NCBI GenBank assembly: GCA_964522445.1
Contig: CAZFUY010000102.1
Span: 1-10,476, forward strand
DNA length: 10,476 bases
From: CAZFUY01 sp964522445
GTDB taxonomy: Bacteria > Pseudomonadota > Gammaproteobacteria > SZUA-229
Direction: 5' to 3'
The position numbers and the translations under genes are program-made. This document shows positions 1 through 5,621 of the stretch, one piece after another (positions within the stretch are counted from its first letter, which is position 1; each line of letters opens with the position of its first letter). The notes beneath the pieces were generated by a model, which saw only the letters and a program-made list of their open reading frames with translations, had not been told where the DNA came from and searched no databases.

Positions 1-627
1 TTTACTACCACTGTTATTCCTGTACCAGCCCAGGCTGGACACATTACTGCCCCCACAATATTTTTCATTTTTACCGCCAGATCGACAGGCGTATTCCCAT
101 TCGGCTTCACTGGGTAATCTGAATTTTTGCCCGGTTTGTTTATTTAGTTTTTTAATAAAATTCTGTATATCATTCCAGCTCACTTCTTCTACCGGGCAGC
201 TATCACAGTTTTTAAAGCTTGAGGGATTATTGCCCATTACCGCCTGCCATTGCTTTTGGGTAACTTCATATTTGCCCAGTTTAAAGGCGCTGATATTGAC
301 TCGATGAATGGGCTTTTCATCACTATAACTATTTGAACCCATCTGAAATGTTCCCGCAGGGATGCTTATCATTTTGCCTACAAGGCGTTTTATTCGTTGT
401 TGTTGTTGTTTCCCAAGCGGGTCTCGATCTGCATAATTAATGGGGTCAAGATACAGCGATTTTTTTGTGTCTTTTCCCCAAAGAATAGATTTTGATGTTT
501 TATCTTCTGCTTGATGTGTGTCTGCCTGCTCCCCGCTTTCATTATAGGTTGAACCCAGCTGTGAGCAGCCGCTGAGTAAGCTGCTTAATATCAGGGTGAG
601 CAGTGTGATTTGAATTCTATTGTTCAT
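1..627 (-). CDS. FGE-sulfatase (SUMF1-like) domain lipoprotein, C-terminus beyond window
   Basis: Reading the minus strand from the ATG at 627 gives 209 residues without a stop up to the window edge, so the gene is partial at its 3' end. The N-terminus is a lipoprotein signal: basic MNNR, a hydrophobic stretch, then lipobox L18-S19-G20-C21. A polar linker with a short Gln run follows (about 72-76). From residue 90 the sequence matches the formylglycine-generating enzyme fold (PF03781 type): PAGTFQMGS at 90-98, the EVTQKQW region near 120, C141-x-x-C144-P, VSWND, and the signature RLPSEAEWEYACR from 170. The domain occurs in true sulfatase-activating enzymes and in many exported paralogues of other or unknown role. 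The copper-binding cysteines of true FGE would lie past the window edge, so catalysis cannot be judged. A lipid anchor suggests an envelope protein rather than a cytosolic sulfatase activator. No strong ribosome-binding site is seen. Confidence 0.88.
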   Translation of the reverse strand, partial: MNNRIQITLLTLILSSLLSGCSQLGSTYNESGEQADTHQAEDKTSKSILWGKDTKKSLYLDPINYADRDPLGKQQQQRIKRLVGKMISIPAGTFQMGSNSYSDEKPIHRVNISAFKLGKYEVTQKQWQAVMGNNPSSFKNCDSCPVEEVSWNDIQNFIKKLNKQTGQKFRLPSEAEWEYACRSGGKNEKYCGGSNVSSLGWYRNNSGSK

Positions 628-656
628 GGTTTGTTTTCTTTTTTATTTATTTGTGC

Positions 657-692
657 TTGTTGGGGTTCGTGCCTTACCCCAACCTACGAGCT
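657..692 (-). repeat. REP palindrome, family A, copy 1
   Basis: On the minus strand this reads GTAG (687-684), stem GTTGGGG, an 11-nt loop, then CCCCAAC: a perfect 7-bp stem preceded by the GTAG tetranucleotide typical of REPs moved by RAYT transposases. The 36 bases 657-692 are identical to 765-800. It lies between the FGE-like lipoprotein gene and the toxin gene. Confidence 0.85.
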
Positions 693-719
693 ATAAAAAC
701 ACTCACCACCACAATATAA

Positions 720-749
720 CGTAGGTTGGGGTGACGAAGGAAGCCCAAC
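720..749 (+). repeat. REP palindrome, family A, copy 2 (inverted)
   Basis: Plus-strand GTAG (721-724) is followed by GTTGGG and, after a diverged loop, CCCAAC (744-749), a 6-bp stem. It faces copy 1 head to head with about 30 bp between, and precedes copy 3 in the opposite orientation, so 657-800 has the layout of a BIME (mosaic of alternating REPs). Loop sequence and one stem base differ from copies 1 and 3. Confidence 0.8.
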
Positions 750-764
750 TTTTTTGAACATTAA

Positions 765-800
765 TTGTTGGGGTTCGTGCCTTACCCCAACCTACGAGCT
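765..800 (-). repeat. REP palindrome, family A, copy 3
   Basis: An exact 36-bp duplicate of 657-692 in the same orientation, with a 7-bp GTTGGGG/CCCCAAC stem and GTAG on the minus strand (795-792). It lies about 30 bp beyond the stop codon of the toxin gene, so it would form a hairpin in the 3' end of the toxin-antitoxin transcript. Confidence 0.85.
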
Positions 801-829
801 GAGTTTACAAATCCTAACGTTTGGGACTT

Positions 830-1135
830 TTATTCCAGAGTTCGTTCTTCACGACTATGCCAGACACGAGTAATAACGATTGTATGTTGCTGTATTCGAT
901 AACGGAGGGTGTAACCACCCTGCCCAAATGGCACATATAAATCTCTAAATAATTCACAGCCTTCATCAGGACTGGGCATACCAGCTTTTGGGTTTTTAAT
1001 GAGGGTTTTCACAGCGCCTAAAATACGCTGACCGGCTTTTTTAGCCGCAACAGGATTACCTTTTTTAATAAACTCTCTTAATCTAGCAACGTCTCTGGAT
1101 GCATCTGGTAACCATTTTATTTGGTAGTCAGGCAC
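830..1135 (-). CDS. RelE/ParE-family toxin of a type II toxin-antitoxin pair
   Basis: The 101-residue protein has the RelE/ParE fold pattern: an N-terminal strand (YQIKWLPDA), two helices rich in Lys/Ala/Arg (RDVARLREFIKK and AAKKAGQRILGAVKTL), then the strands LFRDLYVPF, YTLRYRI and IVITRVWHSREER. The last strand and its basic end are typical of the superfamily (PF05016). Members either cleave mRNA at the ribosome or poison gyrase; the sequence alone does not decide which. The start codon is GTG at 1135, preceded by GAGG seven bases upstream, inside the end of the antitoxin gene. The two genes overlap by 19 bp, so toxin translation is probably coupled to antitoxin translation. No truncation is visible. 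Family assignment is firm; cellular target is unknown. Confidence 0.9.
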   Translation of the reverse strand: MPDYQIKWLPDASRDVARLREFIKKGNPVAAKKAGQRILGAVKTLIKNPKAGMPSPDEGCELFRDLYVPFGQGGYTLRYRIQQHTIVITRVWHSREERTLE

Positions 1136-1383
1136 ACTTTTTCCTCATCTTCGCCCCAGGATTCCAGCCAGTCCACCATTGCATCATGTTCAATGGCTTC
1201 CCCGGTTTGCTCATAGGCTTCCCAACGTTCCAGTGTTTCCTGCTTACGTCGTTCCTGAGTCTCCAGGCGATCCATGTAATCTCTCAGGGCTTCTTTTGCG
1301 AGAAAGCTTTTTGAGCGTTTGGTTTTTTCCGCCAGTACGCTCAGACGTTGCTCCAGCTCGGGATCTAGTCGGACTCCTAACAT
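1117..1383 (-). CDS. Ribbon-helix-helix (CopG/RelB-like) antitoxin
   Basis: This 88-residue protein begins MLGVRLDPELEQRL, a ribbon-helix-helix DNA-binding motif: strand LGVRLD, helix PELEQRLSVLAEKT, turn KRSKS, helix FLAKEALRDYMDRLE. The charged C-terminal half, rich in Glu, Arg and Trp (ERWEAYEQTG, MVDWLESWGEDEE), is what antitoxins of this class use to wrap the toxin. I chose the ATG at 1383 because AAGGTG stands five bases upstream. An in-frame ATG at 1422 would add 13 residues, but it has a poorer ribosome site and would place the operator-like dyad (1396-1416) inside the gene. It is first in the pair with the toxin, overlapping it by 19 bp. By analogy with the family it should repress its own promoter, with the toxin as co-repressor. 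Confidence 0.87.
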   Translation of the reverse strand: MLGVRLDPELEQRLSVLAEKTKRSKSFLAKEALRDYMDRLETQERRKQETLERWEAYEQTGEAIEHDAMVDWLESWGEDEEKVCLTTK

Positions 1384-1395
1384 AATCACACCTTG

Positions 1396-1416
1396 TTGTT
1401 TAACTTTGTTAAACAA
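1396..1416. promoter_or_regulatory. Perfect dyad, likely operator of the toxin-antitoxin operon
   Basis: TTGTTTAAC-TTT-GTTAAACAA is a perfect inverted repeat with 9-bp arms and a 3-bp centre, ending 12 bp before the antitoxin ATG. Ribbon-helix-helix antitoxins usually bind short palindromes at this position to repress their operon. A weak -10-like TATTGT on the minus strand overlaps the dyad's upstream side; no convincing -35 was found. Function is inferred from symmetry and position. Confidence 0.6.
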
Positions 1417-1479
1417 TATCATTCTTTAGATTTTTTAGCTCTTAATTTTCTTTATTAGCTTAATATTTGAGCGGTATGT

Positions 1480-1511
1480 GTTGGGGTTCGTGCCTCACCC
1501 CAACCTACGAG
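1480..1511 (-). repeat. REP palindrome, family A, copy 4 (downstream of RAYT gene)
   Basis: Minus-strand GTAG (1508-1505), stem GTTGGGG, loop TGAGGCACGAA, then CCCCAAC: a perfect 7-bp stem, differing from copies 1 and 3 by one loop base. It lies about 45 bp past the RAYT stop codon, in the same orientation as that gene, the usual arrangement of a RAYT with its own REPs. Confidence 0.85.
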
Positions 1512-1530
1512 TTTATTTATAGGTTGGGGT
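1512..1530 (+). repeat. Half REP, inverted against copy 4
   Basis: TAGGTTGGGGT at 1520-1530 is an exact inverted match to ACCCCAACCTA at 1497-1507, with a 12-nt spacer. Together they can form an 11-bp hairpin. The second stem arm of a full REP is absent before the RAYT stop codon, so this is a 5' half-copy. The larger hairpin could also act on the 3' end of the RAYT message. Confidence 0.6.
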
Positions 1531-1554
1531 ATGTTGACATTAACACACAACCCA

Positions 1555-2088
1555 TCACCCTCTTTCACCAAACCCTTTACCATCACTCTGTTTATCATAT
1601 CCCCAATACCGATCAAGCAATCCCTGCCTGATATAGTCATGAATAGTGGAATATGGCCAGTCAACTGCCTGCTCTACATAGCCGTGTTTTACCGGGTTGT
1701 AATGTATATAATCCACATGTTTTTCAAAATCATTTTCATTCCGAATAAGATGCTCCCAATATCGACGCTGCCAGATGCCTCGTTCTGCTTTGTGTTTTCG
1801 GCTGCAACTAATGCTCTCCTGCTTGGGAAGCTGCCGGGAAAACCCGGCTTTAATTAACATCCAGCGCATTGCAAAGTCATTATCATTTTCTGGCAGAGTT
1901 AAAATTGCATGTAGGTGTTCCGGCAATACCACCATGGCATTTAGCTGGAACGGGTGTTGTTTTTTTACTTTATTAATGGCATTGCGTAAATGATCAATTT
2001 CATCAACTAATAATGTTTTTTTGCGTTCGGCCAGATTAACTGTGAAAAAATAGCTGCCGCCTTTTATATTGGATCGTCGATATTTCAT
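1555..2088 (-). CDS. rayT: REP-associated tyrosine transposase (RAYT, IS200/IS605-like Y1 HUH)
   Basis: The 177-residue protein has the RAYT layout: YRRSNIKGGSYFFTVNLAER at the start, the metal-binding HUH motif H58-L59-H60 in VVLPEHLHAILTLP, GIWQRRYWEHLIRNENDF around 105-121, and the catalytic tyrosine region HVDYIHYNPVKHG, where Y127 is the likely nucleophile. Length and motif order match the family and all key residues are present, so it appears intact. RAYTs cleave and join single-stranded DNA at REP palindromes bearing a GTAG/GGAG tetranucleotide and are usually single-copy, domesticated genes. The ATG at 2088 has AAGGAAG seven bases upstream. It is flanked by an intact REP (1480-1511) and a decayed REP (2119-2144) of the same family, which points to its substrate. 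I am confident of the family; present activity is unknown. Confidence 0.93.
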   Translation of the reverse strand: MKYRRSNIKGGSYFFTVNLAERKKTLLVDEIDHLRNAINKVKKQHPFQLNAMVVLPEHLHAILTLPENDNDFAMRWMLIKAGFSRQLPKQESISCSRKHKAERGIWQRRYWEHLIRNENDFEKHVDYIHYNPVKHGYVEQAVDWPYSTIHDYIRQGLLDRYWGYDKQSDGKGFGERG

Positions 2089-2118
2089 TGCTTATCTTCC
2101 TTGATAATATGGGAAATT

Positions 2119-2144
2119 GTTGAGATTCGTACCTCACTCTAACC
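2119..2144 (-). repeat. Decayed REP, family A, copy 5 (upstream of RAYT gene)
   Basis: Aligned without gaps to copy 4, 21 of 26 bases match and all five differences are transitions. The changes break the stem and the GTAG side is lost. It lies about 30 bp upstream of the RAYT start codon in the same orientation, so the RAYT gene was once bracketed by two REPs. Confidence 0.7.
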
Positions 2145-2147
2145 AGC

Positions 2148-2177
2148 AAAAAATGAAGATTGGCATCCCCATGCCAA
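2148..2177 (-). terminator. Possible intrinsic terminator after the DUF4384 gene
   Basis: TTGGCAT-CCCC-ATGCCAA (2160-2177) is a perfect 7-bp hairpin with a 4-nt loop, starting six bases past the stop codon of the gene at 2184. On the minus strand a run of six T follows six bases after the stem (2153-2148). The stem is modest and the T run is displaced, so termination may be weak. Confidence 0.4.
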
Positions 2178-2183
2178 CATTTG

Positions 2184-3020
2184 TTACTGTGTTAGCGCAT
2201 AAGGTAAAACAATAATATTGATTTTATCAAGATTGAGTTTCCCCAAAGCCTGATCAAATTGAGTTATATCCACACTATTTTCCGCTGTTTGCTGTGCACT
2301 AAATCCGGCACTATTGCCGAGTAGCCCCTGCAACGGTTCTCTACTTACGAGTATGACAAAGGCTTCCTGCGCTATTTTTTGCCCTGGCAGTGGCTGGCTT
2401 GATAGCGGAGTGAGGCTGGGAATTTTACCGGCTTTTATGCTTAATGCTGTTTGATTATTTTCTGGAAATACACGGCTGATTTTAATTTTTTCATGCTGCT
2501 GATACATGGCAAATACTGCTGCATAGATATTTTCATGGCTGTTCAGTAACAGGCAAAAACGTTGTTTGGATTTAAATAGCGGCTCACTATTATTTGCTAC
2601 ATTAAATTCTGTGAGTGAAAAATTACAGTGTTTTTTATTCCCCATGCCAAGCAATGCAGCGCTAATATCCGGTGCCTGTTGTCCAAATGTCTGAACTTGC
2701 CCCGTGCAATGTGCTAATTGAGTTAACTGCCCCTGGGGCTGGGTAATTTGATACTCGCACTGGCTGTTAATAACCCGCGCACGATGGGTTTGTAATATGT
2801 GATATGAGGCCATTTGTGCATTAACCACCAGTTGCTGGCTGGATATTTCAATACCTGTGACCTGTTGCAGAATATCTAAAAAAGCCTGCTCTCGTGCTTT
2901 AACCTTTGCCTGTTCGGGTGTGATATTGGCTATGCTGGCTTCGCCTGTGCCTGTGTAGGTTTTTGCTGCAATAACAAGGTGTGTTTGAAATATTAATAAC
3001 AGGAGTAATATTATTTTCAT
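2184..3020 (-). CDS. Exported protein with FlgT-N-like and DUF4384-like regions
   Basis: The 278-residue protein begins with a short signal peptide (MKIILLLLLIFQTHLVIA, probable cleavage near 18-20); there is no lipobox, so it is likely periplasmic. Residues 21-112 (TYTGTGEASI, TPEQAKVKAREQAFLDILQQVTG, then a Q-rich strand region) resemble the N-terminal domain shared by FlgT and LPP20-like envelope proteins: a GxGxA strand followed by an Ala/Arg helix and a G-[IV] strand. Residues about 150-232 (FCLLLNSHENIYAAVFAMYQ, SRVFPEN, IKAGKIPSL, LPGQKIAQEAFVILVSREPL) have the pattern of DUF4384. Six cysteines are present counting only the mature part. No flagellar genes are nearby, so a flagellar role is not supported. 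Start is ATG at 3020 with a weak ribosome site; a good promoter lies 30 bp upstream. Function unknown. Domain calls are from memory of family patterns and need a profile search. Confidence 0.8.
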   Translation of the reverse strand: MKIILLLLLIFQTHLVIAAKTYTGTGEASIANITPEQAKVKAREQAFLDILQQVTGIEISSQQLVVNAQMASYHILQTHRARVINSQCEYQITQPQGQLTQLAHCTGQVQTFGQQAPDISAALLGMGNKKHCNFSLTEFNVANNSEPLFKSKQRFCLLLNSHENIYAAVFAMYQQHEKIKISRVFPENNQTALSIKAGKIPSLTPLSSQPLPGQKIAQEAFVILVSREPLQGLLGNSAGFSAQQTAENSVDITQFDQALGKLNLDKINIIVLPYALTQ

Positions 3021-3050
3021 TATGATTAGGTGCTCAGAGTCCGTTGATGT

Positions 3051-3079
3051 TTTATACGTAATTCATGTAAAAAATGCAA
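3051..3079 (-). promoter_or_regulatory. Sigma70-type promoter for the DUF4384 gene
   Basis: On the minus strand TTGCAT (3079-3074) and TATAAA (3056-3051) are separated by exactly 17 bp, matching the -35/-10 consensus at 4 and 5 of 6 bases. Transcription would start near 3044, giving a leader of about 24 nt before the ATG at 3020. It lies next to the REP pair at 3092-3165, and suggests this gene is transcribed apart from xerC. Confidence 0.55.
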
Positions 3080-3091
3080 ATTGTGGTTTTT

Positions 3092-3165
3092 TGGTGCGCA
3101 TGGCACATCCTACGTTATGCTTTGGTGTGCGGCAATTTGCCTGGTAGGGTGCGCCATGCGCACCA
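3092..3165. repeat. Inverted pair of REPs, family B (BIME-like)
   Basis: Two 22-bp units, 3092-3113 and 3144-3165, are inverted copies matching at 20 of 22 positions and separated by 30 bp. The second is an intact REP: GTAG (3144-3147) then GGTGCGC-CAT-GCGCACC, a perfect 7-bp stem. The first carries two changes that weaken its stem. The sequence is unrelated to family A but again has GTAG before the stem. It starts 14 bp past the xerC stop codon and could protect the 3' end of the lysA operon transcript. Confidence 0.82.
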
Positions 3166-3178
3166 GGATTCTATCCAC

Positions 3179-4087
3179 TCAGGATTTAGGCGATTTAAGC
3201 TTTGCCCTGGGATGAGCAGAGTCATACACCTTCGCCAGATGCTGAAAATCAAGGTGAGTGTAGATTTGTGTGGTACTCAAATTTGCATGCCCCAGTAATT
3301 CCTGTACAGCTCGTAAATCATGACTGGATTGTAAAATATGCGATGCAAATGAGTGACGCATTAGATGTGGATACAGGCTTTGATCCAGCCCTTTTAGCTG
3401 CGCCCACTTCTTTAAACGCTGTTGCACACTGGATGCGCTAATACGGTTGCCTCTTTGGCTGATAAATACTGCCTGCTCATTTTCATTAACTAGCTGGCTG
3501 CGCATTTTTATCCAGTTTTTCAATGCCTTGTGTGCTTTTTTACCAAAAGGAACGCGTCGTTGTTTACTGCCCTTCCCTGTTACATCCAGTGTTTGCTCCT
3601 GCCATTCTATTTTGCTCAAATCCAGCGCTATTAGCTCTGACAGGCGCAATCCACAGCCATAAAGCAATTCCATTATGGCCATATCTCTTACTGCCAGAGG
3701 ATCAGCTTCATCCAGCCGCATAAGATTATTCAGGTCATCCGGTGTTAGCACTTCGGGTAATTTTCTTAATGATTTAGGCGCAGACACGCCTACCGCAGGG
3801 TTGTTCTTAACTTTATGATATTTAAGTAAATATTTAAATAAGCTACGAATGGATGATAGTAAGCGCTGAATGCTTGTGCCAGATAAACCTTTACGATGCA
3901 CCTGTGCCGCATAGCTGCGAATATGTTGATGATCAATAGCCTGCCAGCCTGCTAGTTCAGCCTGCTGACAGTATTGTATAAAACCATTGAGGTCTCGCTG
4001 ATAGCCGCTCAGCGTATGTTTAGAATAACGTTTTTCAGTCTTTAGATATTGAAAAAAGGCCTGTAGTTCTGAATCAAAGGGAGACAA
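3179..4087 (-). CDS. xerC: Tyrosine recombinase XerC
   Basis: XerC acts with XerD at the dif site near the terminus to resolve chromosome dimers. The 302-residue protein has the N-terminal SAM-like DNA-binding domain (about 1-90: FFQYLKTEKRYSKHTLSGYQRDL) and the catalytic domain with every active-site residue: R148 (GLRLSE), K172 (GKGSKQRR), H241 and R244 (HLMRHSFASH), H267 (LLGHANL) and nucleophile Y276 (TQIYTHLD). Positions agree within one residue with E. coli XerC. The start is TTG, directly abutting the TGA stop of the DUF484 gene. No ATG or GTG precedes the conserved N-terminus and no clear Shine-Dalgarno is visible, so translation probably depends on reinitiation after DUF484. It is the last gene of the operon. 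XerC rather than XerD is supported by the dapF-DUF484-xerC order. Confidence 0.95.
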   Translation of the reverse strand: MSPFDSELQAFFQYLKTEKRYSKHTLSGYQRDLNGFIQYCQQAELAGWQAIDHQHIRSYAAQVHRKGLSGTSIQRLLSSIRSLFKYLLKYHKVKNNPAVGVSAPKSLRKLPEVLTPDDLNNLMRLDEADPLAVRDMAIMELLYGCGLRLSELIALDLSKIEWQEQTLDVTGKGSKQRRVPFGKKAHKALKNWIKMRSQLVNENEQAVFISQRGNRISASSVQQRLKKWAQLKGLDQSLYPHLMRHSFASHILQSSHDLRAVQELLGHANLSTTQIYTHLDFQHLAKVYDSAHPRAKLKSPKS

Positions 4088-4792
4088 TCAAACTGCCAGA
4101 TGAGGTTTAATTGCAGCGCTCACCAGGTCTGACAATTGCCGCAAAAATTCTGTACCCATGCCAGAATGATAGTGTTGATCATCTTTACTGCCTAAGCCCA
4201 GAATGCCAAAGCTATCCACATCAGCAATAGCCATTACAGCACCAGAACCCAGCTGTGATAAGCCTTCGGGGAATAATAACTCTGCCTGTTGATCAGTCAA
4301 ACGGCCACATTGAATGCCTTTTTCTGCAATGAGTTTGCTCAAACAATCCAGCCTGGTATCACCTTTCAAAAGGTAACGCTCTGGCTGCTGCTCAACCAGT
4401 GTCTTGTCATCCGTTAGTAATCGGATGGTTATAAAGTCTGTTGATAACTCATCGCGCAGTTCTTCGTTAACTGTAGCAATAACATCATCCAAACCTTCAT
4501 TCATAAACAGGTTGATTGCCAGCCGTTGCAAACTGGCATTAAGACGCTGGTTGTCATGCACTGCATCAACCATTTCACGTAACTTCATTTCAAAATGCTC
4601 GTTACGATTTCTTAGCAGGCTGATCTGCCGTTCTATTAATGAGACAGCAACACCCGACTCATGGGGTATTTTCATATCTGCCAGTAATAATGAATTTTCA
4701 ATAAAAAAATCGGGGTGGCTAATCAGGTAATCAATAACCTGTTGTTCATCAACAACAGGGCTTAGTGATTTTTTTTGCGCTTGAGATGTCAC
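4088..4792 (-). CDS. DUF484 family protein (GAF-like fold)
   Basis: The 234-residue protein has the family's characteristic N-terminus (VIDYLISHPDFFIENSLLLADMKIPH, then VSLIERQISLLRNRNEHFEMKLREM), a helical segment that probably forms a coiled coil at about 45-85, and a C-terminal GAF-like sensor domain ending ILGLGSKDDQHYHSGMGTEFLRQL. It has no signal peptide or membrane segment, so it is cytosolic. The start is GTG, overlapping the dapF stop in a GTGA quartet. Downstream, its TGA stop touches the xerC start. This position between dapF and xerC is conserved in gammaproteobacteria. The biochemical role of the family is not established; the neighbourhood suggests a link with XerC or cell-cycle functions, but that is inference only. 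Confidence 0.9.
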   Translation of the reverse strand: MTSQAQKKSLSPVVDEQQVIDYLISHPDFFIENSLLLADMKIPHESGVAVSLIERQISLLRNRNEHFEMKLREMVDAVHDNQRLNASLQRLAINLFMNEGLDDVIATVNEELRDELSTDFITIRLLTDDKTLVEQQPERYLLKGDTRLDCLSKLIAEKGIQCGRLTDQQAELLFPEGLSQLGSGAVMAIADVDSFGILGLGSKDDQHYHSGMGTEFLRQLSDLVSAAIKPHLAV

Positions 4793-5619
4793 AGATCTAT
4801 TTGTCCTTCAAAAACATGGGTTGCTGAACCCGTCATATACAGTGGATTATCTCCACCCTGCCAGCGTATAACAAGCTCACCACCAGGTAAACTAACTTTA
4901 ACGGTTTCGCCTAACCAGCCCTGTATTTGCCCTGCCACTACTGCAGCGCAAGCACCCGTACCACAGGCCAGAGTTTCACCAGCTCCCCGTTCATACACTC
5001 TTAGATTAATAGCATCTTTTGCAACTATTTGCATAAAGCCAACATTAACTCGCTGTGAAAAACGCGGATTTGACTCGATTAAAGCACCTATTTTTTCTAC
5101 TGGCGCTGTCTTTACATCATCAACTCGCAATACCGCATGAGGATTGCCCATAGATATTGCGGCGATAGAATAAACCTCACCCTGCACGTTCAGTGGATAA
5201 GATTTAGCCTGAATATCTGCATCAAATGGCAGGCTCGCTGGCCGTAAATCAGGCACGCCCATATTAACGCAAACCTGACCATTATCTTCCAGATCAAGCA
5301 CAATAAGACCCGATGCGGTTTCTACAGGAATGCTGCTGTTTTGAGTTAAGCCCTTATCCACGACAAAACGCGCAAAGCAACGCGCACCATTGCCACACTG
5401 CTCAACTTCTCCACCATCTGCGTTATATATGCGATAACGAAACTCTGCCGCTGACGACCGCGGCTTTTCAACCAGTAATAATTGATCGCAGCCCACGCCA
5501 AAACGCCGATCCGCAATAAAACGTACCTGCTCTGTTGTTAGCTCGATATGCTGATTTATGGCATCAAATACAACGAAGTCATTGCCTAAACCATGCATTT
5601 TAGTGAAATTTAATAACAT
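4789..5619 (-). CDS. dapF: Diaminopimelate epimerase
   Basis: DapF converts LL-diaminopimelate to meso-diaminopimelate, which feeds both peptidoglycan cross-links and lysine synthesis by LysA. The 276-residue length is normal for the family. The two catalytic cysteines that act as acid and base are in place: C75 in EQCGNGARCF and C219 in ETLACGTGACAAV. The conserved N-terminus (FTKMHGLGNDFVVFD), GVGCDQLL, YNADGGE, ISMGNPHAV and ERGAGET motifs are intact. No cofactor is expected. The ATG lies two bases after the lysA stop codon with no separate strong ribosome site, so translation is likely coupled. Its stop overlaps the DUF484 start by four bases. Confidence 0.97.
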   Translation of the reverse strand: MLLNFTKMHGLGNDFVVFDAINQHIELTTEQVRFIADRRFGVGCDQLLLVEKPRSSAAEFRYRIYNADGGEVEQCGNGARCFARFVVDKGLTQNSSIPVETASGLIVLDLEDNGQVCVNMGVPDLRPASLPFDADIQAKSYPLNVQGEVYSIAAISMGNPHAVLRVDDVKTAPVEKIGALIESNPRFSQRVNVGFMQIVAKDAINLRVYERGAGETLACGTGACAAVVAGQIQGWLGETVKVSLPGGELVIRWQGGDNPLYMTGSATHVFEGQIDL

Positions 5620-5621
5620 TA

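Noticed and set aside
1384..1422. Longer antitoxin starting at the ATG at 1422
   Set aside because: The extra 13 residues fall before the ribbon-helix-helix motif, the ribosome site is better at 1383, and the longer form would place the operator dyad inside the gene.
657..1511. Repeated 32-36 bp units as a CRISPR array
   Set aside because: Spacings are irregular, orientations alternate, units are REP palindromes with GTAG, and genes lie between them; no cas genes are present.
1531..1857. Plus-strand open frame of 108 codons opposite the RAYT gene
   Set aside because: It overlaps the RAYT gene, which carries all family motifs; the antisense product resembles no family and has no ribosome site.
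2161..2177. Sigma54-type GG...GC promoter for the NtrC-like regulator
   Set aside because: The GG and GC are separated by nine rather than ten bases and the sequence is better explained as a hairpin after a stop codon.
3101..3120. TGGCAC as a sigma54 -24 element
   Set aside because: No TTGC occurs at the required spacing, and the bases belong to a REP arm.
4775..5140. Open frame on the plus strand across dapF
   Set aside because: It lies opposite the intact, motif-rich dapF gene and has low-complexity Pro/Ser/Thr composition typical of an antisense shadow.
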